6,117 nucleotides of DNA, from contig SCRK01000177.1 of NCBI GenBank assembly GCA_004298075.1, positions 1 to 6,117 on the forward strand, read 5' to 3'. The translations under genes were made by a program, and so were the position numbers. Of the stretch, positions 1-4,698 are shown piece after piece. Each line of letters opens with the position of its first letter. Position 1 is the first letter of the stretch. The notes beneath the pieces were generated by a model. That model was not told where the DNA came from. It searched no databases and saw nothing but the letters and a program-made list of their open reading frames with translations. The stretch comes from a bacterium (lineage in GTDB: Bacteria > Omnitrophota > Gorgyraeia > Gygaellales > Profunditerraquicolaceae).

Positions 1-666
1 ATTGAAGTGAGCAATAAAAGGCAGAACAGGGACAGTTCCCTTCGGAGACAGTCCCTGGGTAAGGTCAAATTTTACCGGATAAAGCTTGGCGCCGAAGAAT
101 TCAGAGGCGCGGGATAAAGCGTAAAGAGAGCTCTTGATGATCTTCGGGTTGCCTTCAGGCTTTAGCACCCCGCTTAAAATATCTGTGGTCAGGGCCATAA
201 CCGCGATATCCTGCTCCTGCGCGCTAACCCCCTTATAAACTAAGAAATCATACAGCGCCTTTGCGCCGCAGGGCCTTCCTGCCAGCCAGTTGTAGATCTC
301 TTCTATCCTTTGCTTGGAGATGTTTAGCGGCTTTTCTAAATTGATGGTTAAAGTGGAGGAGATCTTTATGGCGGTTATGGGTTTACCTGCGATATCTTTG
401 AGGATATTCCTTACTGCTGCTGCTATGTCTAACTGGCGCGGGTCTTTTATTAAGTTTGGAGAGTATGAAGTGAGTGAGCCGGGCTTGCTCCAGAGCACGC
501 GCCAGTCATATTCTACGGCTTGCGCAGCCTGCTCCGGAAGGAACACCGCCACTACGATAAAAGCTACAACCCTGATCCAGGCCTTAAAGCTGGACTTAAA
601 AACATCCTTCTCTTTAAGGGCTGTCTTTGCTTCTGCCTGGTTTTTTGCTTCAGGGTTTTTATGCAT
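1..666 (-). CDS. Exported/membrane-anchored C39-like cysteine peptidase domain protein (5' part, runs off the window)
   Basis: The minus frame is open from 666 to base 1 (222 codons, no stop), so the C-terminus lies outside the window. Residues 1-30 are a charged, Lys-rich cytoplasmic leader. Residues 31-50 form a hydrophobic segment ending in AAQA, which could be a signal peptide or an anchor. Residues about 125-222 look like a C39-type papain-fold domain: RPCGAKALYDFL places the likely nucleophile at Cys133, then come KGV, an SSLYALSRASEFFG helix, and the strand VLPFIAHFN. In C39 domains that strand leads into the catalytic HFVV-type histidine, which falls just beyond base 1. C39 peptidases classically cut double-glycine leaders of exported peptides, but they do so as part of ABC transporters; here no transporter part is visible, so the substrate is unknown. 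An ATG at 672 is also in frame. I prefer 666 because AGG sits 8 bases before it but only 2 before the other. A riboswitch lies upstream. Confident of the reading frame, moderately confident of the family. Confidence 0.75.
   Translation of the reverse strand, partial: MHKNPEAKNQAEAKTALKEKDVFKSSFKAWIRVVAFIVVAVFLPEQAAQAVEYDWRVLWSKPGSLTSYSPNLIKDPRQLDIAAAVRNILKDIAGKPITAIKISSTLTINLEKPLNISKQRIEEIYNWLAGRPCGAKALYDFLVYKGVSAQEQDIAVMALTTDILSGVLKPEGNPKIIKSSLYALSRASEFFGAKLYPVKFDLTQGLSPKGTVPVLPFIAHFN
27..57. repeat. GGGAC-type inverted repeat inside the peptidase coding sequence
   Basis: CAGGGAC (27-33) and GTCCCTG (51-57) are perfect 7-base inverted arms. The pentamer ACAGT also occurs directly at 32-36 and 48-52. 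The element is read in frame and encodes part of a Gly/Pro-containing loop (about residues 204-213, QGLSPKGTVP) between two predicted strands of the C39-like domain. It resembles the GGGAC-rich short repeats at 1041-1113. Confidence 0.6.
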
Positions 667-801
667 TATCATTACCTAATGTAGGAATGGCAAGAAATAG
701 TTTTCCCCTTACCCCAGCAGCTGCTCTAATAATCTCAGTTCTGTTTAAGGACATGTGGTTTTAATTTAATAAAACGTTTCTAAAACTTCTTAATAAGCTA
801 T
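667..801 (-). other. 3' part of the untranslated leader of the C39-like gene
   Basis: This stretch lies between the riboswitch expression platform and the start codon. It is AT-rich and contains no convincing reading frame. It holds a perfect 10-base palindrome, AGCAGCTGCT, at 716-725, which could form a small hairpin. A short AGG (ribosome-binding-like) sits just before the start codon at 666. I see no strong Shine-Dalgarno site and no second terminator here. Confidence 0.4.
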
Positions 802-849
802 TAAATAAAAACCGAGTTGTCAAATATCTTATTTTGCCCTGATATTCGG
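802..849 (-). terminator. Candidate riboswitch expression platform (terminator competing with aptamer P1)
   Basis: The RNA from 848 to 841 (CGAAUAUC) is the 3' strand of aptamer stem P1, but it can also pair over 8 bases (one G-U) with GAUAUUUG at 828-821. The outer bases CCGA (849-846) can pair with UCGG (815-812), and UUUUUAUUU follows directly (811-803). This gives mutually exclusive P1 and terminator forms. If correct, ligand binding would favour read-through (an ON switch). The stem is AU-rich and has an asymmetric internal loop, so terminator strength is uncertain. Confidence 0.4.
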
Positions 850-937
850 CAGCCCGGCTGTCCTTATCCTGTTGCTTTGATTTTTGGATCCGTGGCTTTG
901 CGCCCCCCGATTACTCGGGGTTTACCCTTTCGCTACC
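841..937 (-). promoter_or_regulatory. Cyclic-di-GMP-I (GEMM-I) riboswitch aptamer
   Basis: The minus-strand RNA matches the GEMM-I pattern from memory of the Vc2 aptamer. The motif GGGUAAACC (927-919) is followed by a 6-bp hairpin CCCCGA/UCGGGG with a GNRA loop GUAA (920-905). Next comes GGCGCAAAGCC (904-894), then stem P3, in which GCC and CGG (896-894, 892-890) pair with CCG and GGC (857-852) around one bulged A. The element ends with CUGCCGAAUAUC (852-841). In Vc2 numbering the ligand-contacting bases are all present: G20 (926), A47 (899) and C92 (849), as is the C44-G83 tertiary pair (902, 858). P1 is short: 937-934 with 844-841, and 932-931 with 848-847. G at position 20 favours cyclic-di-GMP over the cGAMP-binding GEMM-Ib variant, which has A there. 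It lies between a good promoter and the C39-like gene, in the same orientation. Confidence 0.93.
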
Positions 938-955
938 TAATCTGATTACGCACAA

Positions 956-985
956 AGTATAACACGTAGATTTCGTGCTTGTCAA
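956..985 (-). promoter_or_regulatory. Sigma70-type promoter for the riboswitch-C39 gene transcript
   Basis: On the minus strand a perfect -35 TTGACA (985-980) is followed by an 18-base spacer and a -10 TATACT (961-956; 5 of 6 match to TATAAT). The expected transcription start, near 949-950, is about a dozen bases before the first paired base of the riboswitch, as expected for a leader RNA. The leader would be about 280 nt long. Confidence 0.75.
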
Positions 986-1040
986 GTAAAATTCCGCCTA
1001 GAAAGAGAGCGGTTTCTTATTATAATATATTATTAAATAA

Positions 1041-1050
1041 GGGGGCCCCC
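1041..1050. repeat. Perfect 10-base GC palindrome at an AT/GC boundary
   Basis: GGGGGCCCCC directly follows an AT-only stretch (about 1019-1040) and is followed by CCCGGGGAC, a partial palindrome. The abrupt change in composition marks the left edge of the repeat block that extends to about 1230. No gene is seen between 986 and 1241. Confidence 0.6.
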
Positions 1051-1078
1051 TCCCGGGGACACCCTTCCGATTAGCTTC

Positions 1079-1113
1079 AGAAACGTCCCTGCTTTGGGTT
1101 GAGAAACGTCCCT
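1079..1113. repeat. Two direct copies of a 12-base GGGAC-type repeat
   Basis: AGAAACGTCCCT occurs at 1079-1090 and again at 1102-1113, identical and 23 bases apart. The segment just left of it, GGGGACACCCTTCC (1055-1068), is of the same GGGAC-rich style. Such short repeats in intergenic DNA resemble REP-like elements mobilised by Y1-type (RAYT) transposases, but no transposase is in the window and the family link is inference. Confidence 0.65.
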
Positions 1114-1119
1114 AAAATA

Positions 1120-1178
1120 AGAGGGAGTTGGCTGAAAGGAGGATTTACTGATTCGGGACGATTTTAGCCAACTCCTCT
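1120..1178 (-). terminator. Long imperfect inverted repeat downstream of the operon, candidate terminator
   Basis: AGAGGGAGTTGGCTGAAA (1120-1137) and TTTTAGCCAACTCCTCT (1162-1178) are inverted copies, with one extra G and one mismatch, around a 24-base loop. Read on the minus strand, TATTTTAG follows the stem, so it could end transcription of the five-gene operon whose last stop codon is at 1242. The large loop and long arms are equally typical of a small mobile repeat, so the role is uncertain. Confidence 0.5.
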
Positions 1179-1190
1179 ATTACTTTATTC

Positions 1191-1230
1191 CAGATTGGAC
1201 ACTTTATAAGAACAGAATTTCAGATTGGAC
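1191..1230. repeat. Direct repeat CAGATTGGAC, two copies 30 bases apart
   Basis: CAGATTGGAC occurs at 1191-1200 and 1221-1230, just downstream of the last operon gene. Read on the minus strand the first copy reached begins GTCCAATCTG and the second TGTCCAATCTG, a style seen at the ends of some insertion sequences. No transposase remnant is detectable next to it, so this may be an orphan end or a regulatory repeat. Confidence 0.45.
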
Positions 1231-1241
1231 GATAATAATCA

Positions 1242-2960
1242 TTAATATCCTTTACTTTGCTTAGCTTTAATGATACTTTCTCCAAATTCCTTATTTATTG
1301 GATGGGCATCAACTTTAGCTGAGAAAGGAATAAAATCTGGCTGGAGCTTGTCATTAGGCCCCATATAAAGCGTGGCTAAGCTAAATGGCTGATTTTTGTA
1401 GCCTTCAACCGCTATAACCGGAGCCATACCCATGAATCCGCCTAATGGGGTTTCAGCTACAGTAGCTGATATATTACGGCTAATAATATCTTTGCCTGTG
1501 CTTATTACCTTATTTTGCATAATCGGCCAGAACCCTCTTGAGGCAGCAGCTCTTGACGCATAAAGCAGGTTCTGGTTATAATGAACCCAGGCAGCGGTAT
1601 CATTAGTAAAAGGAAGGCCCATGGCAAGGGTTTGTGAACCAAGTTCAGTAAAGCCCTGGCCGATGCTGCTTGCTATAGTTGTTGCTGTATCAGCAGGAGC
1701 TTTAATACCCTGGGCAGCGAATTGCCCGGCATTCTTTTCGCTATAAATGTTCAAGGCCACGCCTCTAGCTATACTTGTGCCCATAACGCCTGCCATGGAA
1801 AGAAGCATTGCCCTCATCGGGTTTTTATACGTCCCTGTATTTGTGTCTATATCCTTGCCCCCTGATCCGATCAGGGCATTGGTAGCGACTGAGGTGCCGG
1901 CAGAAAGCAGGCTGGTTAATGCCATATACTTAATGGAATTAGCATTAAACTTTTGCCCCATCTCATACTCAAAGATCTCCCATGAGGACTTCTTGTTCTT
2001 ACGCAATTCCTTGGCAGTATCTGAAATGCCTGATTCAAATTTTAAGCCGTACGAATCGGCAAACGCATTCAACGCGCTTCCCCCTATAGAATTTATTCCG
2101 GTCATTACCAGTGAAGCATAAGTATCATCAAATCTGGAAGCAGCCCAAGTTCCCAGGGCATTGGTTGCCAGCATAGGCCAGGCATTAACAGTATTTTCCA
2201 GGGGCGTGACAATTAAACTCTTGGCAATATGGCTTTCACCCGTTGGGCCAAGGCCATAACTCCGGGCGTCAACTAACCCCCTGCCAAGGTTAGTGGCGAG
2301 ATAACCTGCGGTAAAGCCGGCGATCTGTGCAGCAGCCCCGGGGGTCTTGCCTTCTGAAATACGGTCGCGGTCAACAAGCACCTGCACTTCTCCGCTGGCT
2401 AACCCGGCTAAACCTCCTACAACCGCCCCTTCCAGGATACCTGAGCCTCCTATGATTGGCACTGCGCTGCCTAATGAATAGGCGGGGTTTAAAGCTCCGG
2501 CAGCCACTCCGCTGGCGATTGAGGAAACTATGAACGTGGTTGCGGGGTTCCATTCATGGTAAGTGCCTGCCGCGCCTACGGCCCTTGCCACCTGGGTCCC
2601 TGCCATAAAAGTATTATAGCCGCTTATCATTGTACTGGTCAAACCGGACAAGTTACCGAAAGACCCTCCCAAAGCGCCTCCCATACTGCCGACAACTGAA
2701 GCTGCATCTGCACCGCTTTTCAAGGTTTGCCATCCGGAACCAAGGGCGCTTCCTATGCCAACCCCTATTACCGCAGTGCCTACGCCGATACCGGCGGTGG
2801 CGGCAAAATCGCTAAAGCTAAATTCCACAACATCTCCGCCGCCTGCCCTGCTTCTTGCAGCCAAGGCGTCCTTAGGCATAACAAAGGAGGACATAAAGAA
2901 AAATATCAGCGCGGCTGAAATAATCCTGAATGTCGCTCCTTTTGGTTTACCTAAATACAT
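1242..2960 (-). CDS. Exported Gly/Ala-rich protein of unknown function
   Basis: I do not recognise this 572-aa protein. It starts with a classical signal peptide: basic residues to about 12, a hydrophobic core at 13-28 (IISAALIFFFMSSFVM), and a DALA cleavage site near residue 34. The mature part has many weakly hydrophobic, small-residue segments with glycine-zipper character: 56-74, 86-106, 143-158, 165-189, 210-228, 343-366, 383-402. They are separated by polar stretches, for example the charged helix TAKELRKNKKSSWEIFEYEM near 315-334. The last 60 residues are polar. It contains no cysteine, in contrast to its upstream neighbours. GAGG 8 bases before the ATG is a good ribosome-binding site. 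It begins 30 bases after the coiled-coil pilin gene and is the last gene of the operon. The composition would suit a membrane-associating or self-assembling exported protein, but this is speculation. Confidence 0.8.
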   Translation of the reverse strand: MYLGKPKGATFRIISAALIFFFMSSFVMPKDALAARSRAGGGDVVEFSFSDFAATAGIGVGTAVIGVGIGSALGSGWQTLKSGADAASVVGSMGGALGGSFGNLSGLTSTMISGYNTFMAGTQVARAVGAAGTYHEWNPATTFIVSSIASGVAAGALNPAYSLGSAVPIIGGSGILEGAVVGGLAGLASGEVQVLVDRDRISEGKTPGAAAQIAGFTAGYLATNLGRGLVDARSYGLGPTGESHIAKSLIVTPLENTVNAWPMLATNALGTWAASRFDDTYASLVMTGINSIGGSALNAFADSYGLKFESGISDTAKELRKNKKSSWEIFEYEMGQKFNANSIKYMALTSLLSAGTSVATNALIGSGGKDIDTNTGTYKNPMRAMLLSMAGVMGTSIARGVALNIYSEKNAGQFAAQGIKAPADTATTIASSIGQGFTELGSQTLAMGLPFTNDTAAWVHYNQNLLYASRAAASRGFWPIMQNKVISTGKDIISRNISATVAETPLGGFMGMAPVIAVEGYKNQPFSLATLYMGPNDKLQPDFIPFSAKVDAHPINKEFGESIIKAKQSKGY

Positions 2961-2976
2961 CTCTCTTCCCTCTTTC

Positions 2977-2996
2977 TTGAGAAACGCTGCCTAAAA
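2977..2996. repeat. Degenerate third copy of the GAAACG repeat at a gene boundary
   Basis: TTGAGAAACG (2977-2986), followed shortly by CCTAAAA, mirrors TTGAGAAACG at 1099-1108 followed by CCCTAAAA. The middle differs by a few bases. It spans the stop codon of the coiled-coil pilin gene (TAG at 2993-2991) and most of the 30-base spacer before the next gene. Confidence 0.4.
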
Positions 2997-3788
2997 ACAA
3001 TCCGCGTAATCATTCTTATAGCGGCCTATCTCCGCTTCTTTGCCGCTTATTTTTGTATTAAAATCATCCGCTTCGGCGCGCAGGTTACTAACCTGCTCTT
3101 TCAGTTTAAGTATGGAGCCTTCCAGAGATTCTGCCTGGCCGCGCAGGTCCTGCGCCTCGCTTTCCAGCCCTGCCGCCTGATTGTTCAGGGAATCGGCCTG
3201 ACTGTGCAGAGAAGCAATCTCGCTCCCCAGTTGTGCTATCGCTTCAAATATAGAAGGGCAAACTGTTTCATCCGGAGAGCTATAGCAATACGCGTAATCC
3301 CTTTTATAGGCATCAATCTGCCCCTGCTTAGCATCCGCCTGGCTTATCGCTTCTGTCGCCTGCGACCGCAAGCCCCTTGCCTGTGATTCTTTTTGCGCTG
3401 CCTGGGTGTTCAAAGCATCCACCTGTGCCTGCAAGGTGGGCAAGGCTGCTTCTGTTTGTTCCGCTGAAGCGAGCATGGAATCTGCCTGGTCACGCAAATT
3501 TTTTATATCCTCCTCTAACTGAGCTACGCCGGCAGTCACTTGCTCGCAAGTCACCCCTACATCTGGTGTAGGCTCGGAGATATCACTGCCGGGCTGGCTC
3601 GTATCATTAACCTCGGTCAAGCCCTTGGCATATTGCTCTCCGCTGCCGAACACATCCGCGCTCTGGCGGTATTTCTCCTGGACCGCCCTTACCATATAAA
3701 CCCGCATGGCAACAAGTACCCCCACCACTACAGCGATCAATACCGCGTATTCCAGGAAAGTTTGTGATTTAACCCTTTTTGCCTTCAT
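2991..3788 (-). CDS. Flp-type pilin with a tandem coiled-coil extension
   Basis: The N-terminus is a type IV-like prepilin leader: a short basic stretch MKAKRVKS, then QTFLEYAVLIAVVVGVLVAM. Glu13-Tyr14 form the EY pair typical of Flp pilins at +5/+6 of the mature protein; the usual -1 Gly is Ser8 here. Residues 15-28 form the hydrophobic helix. A polar linker (45-78) leads to two tandem coiled-coil modules, about residues 79-168 and 175-264, that align without gaps at an offset of 96 residues. Each begins with Cys (81, 177) and ends with YK-DYA-C (168, 264). Classical Flp pilins are only about 50-80 aa, so at 265 aa this is a pilin head fused to a long rod. Processing by a TadV/PilD-type peptidase is expected from the family, but that enzyme is not in the window. 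The gene overlaps the preceding one by 20 bases; GGTGA sits 4 bases before the ATG. Alternatively it is a pseudopilin or a membrane-anchored coiled-coil protein that never polymerises. Confidence 0.85.
   Translation of the reverse strand: MKAKRVKSQTFLEYAVLIAVVVGVLVAMRVYMVRAVQEKYRQSADVFGSGEQYAKGLTEVNDTSQPGSDISEPTPDVGVTCEQVTAGVAQLEEDIKNLRDQADSMLASAEQTEAALPTLQAQVDALNTQAAQKESQARGLRSQATEAISQADAKQGQIDAYKRDYAYCYSSPDETVCPSIFEAIAQLGSEIASLHSQADSLNNQAAGLESEAQDLRGQAESLEGSILKLKEQVSNLRAEADDFNTKISGKEAEIGRYKNDYADCF
2997..3266 (-). repeat. Second 96-residue-period coiled-coil module of the pilin-like gene
   Basis: This encodes residues 175-264. It aligns without gaps to residues 79-168: IAQL with VAQL, QADS with QADS, and EIGRYKNDYADC with QIDAYKRDYAYC. 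Cys177 and Cys264 match Cys81 and Cys168. The copies are clearly diverged, so the duplication is old. Confidence 0.8.
3285..3554 (-). repeat. First 96-residue-period coiled-coil module of the pilin-like gene
   Basis: This encodes residues 79-168. It starts VTCEQV and ends DYAYC, with Leu/Ala heptad-like spacing and a glycine- and proline-poor centre, as expected for a helical hairpin or rod. The two cysteines lie 87 residues apart, exactly as in the second module. Six residues separate the modules. Confidence 0.8.
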
Positions 3789-4677
3789 AGTTCACCAATA
3801 TTATCGTCATACTTCCAAAAAGTGACCCTTGCGCTTGAGCTGATGATTGGCTGGAAATCACGATGCCGCATGAATCCCCTTTATTGTTTGAAAAATCCAA
3901 TTCGGTTATTTTGGTCTTTATAGAAGCCGTATCAAGGTTTGCGTCTTTGGGACAGTTGGGGCAATATTTTGCCATATCAAGATTATTAGCTGTATTAACT
4001 GTTTCCTTAACCGGCTTTTCTTCCGCCAGGGCCCAGCCAAAACCCGGCATCTTCTCTTTGTAGAACTTGCTTACGCTCTCAATATCATCTTTTGTGTAAT
4101 AGCTTGCCTGGGAAGAATTATCCTCTTCGGACAAATTAACCAGCTTGGCATCCGGGTAAACCGGGCTAACCTCTCTTTTCGGCTTGGTCAATAATTCAGG
4201 CATAAGCTTTTTTTCATCGCTAGGGAGGGCCTTCAAATCCATCTTCCCCCGGGCAATGGCAAATCTTGTTTTGCCGTCGTTAAATGCGCCTTCCGGCATA
4301 AAATTTATGATCAATAAATCCGTGCCTTTCTCAAACATAAGATTCTGCTCCAGCGCGTTCTTTAAACCGGAATTTACCTGCATATTCGGCATTTGCTGCA
4401 GGTCTTTTATCAGCTCCTTTTCTTTCCATCCCAGATCAGGAAGACGCAGGCGATAAAATGACTTTATGGAACCGGCATTTTCCTGGCTAGTGGCATAATA
4501 GGTAAATGTTAATTCTGAACCGCCGATCCTCCTGGTTTCCTGGCGCGCTTCTTCCGCGCCTGCGGGCAGAGGGATATCTTTTTTCTCCCACCAGGCGGCA
4601 TTAAGCGTATTTATAGCGCAGGTTAAGATAACTATGCTTAAGATAGCGATTATTTTAATATTGCAACCTCTAACCAT
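3769..4677 (-). CDS. Exported protein with a duplicated PGA...FY...GW domain, function unknown
   Basis: A 302-aa protein with an N-terminal signal sequence (hydrophobic core about 8-22) and a likely cleavage at LNA near residue 27. The mature protein contains two related units. Unit 1 (about 34-143) has IPLPAGAEEA, then TYYATSQENAGSIKSFYRLRLPDLGW, then the strands LLIINFMP and RFAIAR. Unit 2 (about 170-297) has SPVYPDAKLV, then SYYTKDDIESVSKFYKEKMPGFGW, then CGIVISS and MTIILVNY. The shared pattern of a P-[GD]-A start, Y-T/S-D-x-x-S-V/I-x-x-F-Y and GW is seen in small exported or lipoprotein domains of unknown role. A CPNC pair (239-242) and Cys270 lie in unit 2 and could form a disulfide or bind metal. 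Cys20 is not in a proper lipobox, so lipidation is unlikely. A strong GGAGG site stands 5 bases before the ATG, 21 bases after the upstream stop; the 3' end overlaps the pilin gene by 20 bases. Confidence 0.82.
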   Translation of the reverse strand: MVRGCNIKIIAILSIVILTCAINTLNAAWWEKKDIPLPAGAEEARQETRRIGGSELTFTYYATSQENAGSIKSFYRLRLPDLGWKEKELIKDLQQMPNMQVNSGLKNALEQNLMFEKGTDLLIINFMPEGAFNDGKTRFAIARGKMDLKALPSDEKKLMPELLTKPKREVSPVYPDAKLVNLSEEDNSSQASYYTKDDIESVSKFYKEKMPGFGWALAEEKPVKETVNTANNLDMAKYCPNCPKDANLDTASIKTKITELDFSNNKGDSCGIVISSQSSAQAQGSLFGSMTIILVNYEGKKG

Positions 4678-4698
4678 TTTTGCCTCCCTGCCTTTAAG

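Noticed and set aside
314..679. Plus-strand reading frame of 121 codons
   Set aside because: It lies opposite the C39-like gene, whose minus frame has a signal segment, a CGAKAL active-site motif and a domain pattern; the plus frame has none.
818..823. Minus-strand TTGACA inside the expression platform as an internal promoter -35
   Set aside because: No acceptable -10 is found 16-18 bases downstream (TAGCTT is poor), and the bases are better explained as part of the platform hairpin.
926..926. cGAMP-specific GEMM-Ib variant
   Set aside because: The diagnostic position (20 in Vc2 numbering) is G, not A, which favours cyclic-di-GMP; dual recognition cannot be excluded from sequence.
993..1014. 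CCGC/GCGG hairpin as a terminator upstream of the promoter
   Set aside because: Only 4 base pairs with mismatches beyond them; too weak to call.
1021..1026. Plus-strand TATAAT as a promoter -10
   Set aside because: It sits in an AT-only tract where such matches are expected by chance, has no good -35, and no plus-strand gene follows.
1747..2121. Plus-strand reading frame of 124 codons opposite the 572-aa gene
   Set aside because: No ribosome-binding site or recognisable domain; the minus-strand gene explains the codon pattern and has a signal peptide and Shine-Dalgarno site.
3951..3965. GGGACAGTTGGGG as another GGGAC-type repeat, inside the 302-aa gene
   Set aside because: It shares only about 9 bases with the repeat at 27-57, has no inverted partner, and simply encodes the CPNCPK motif.
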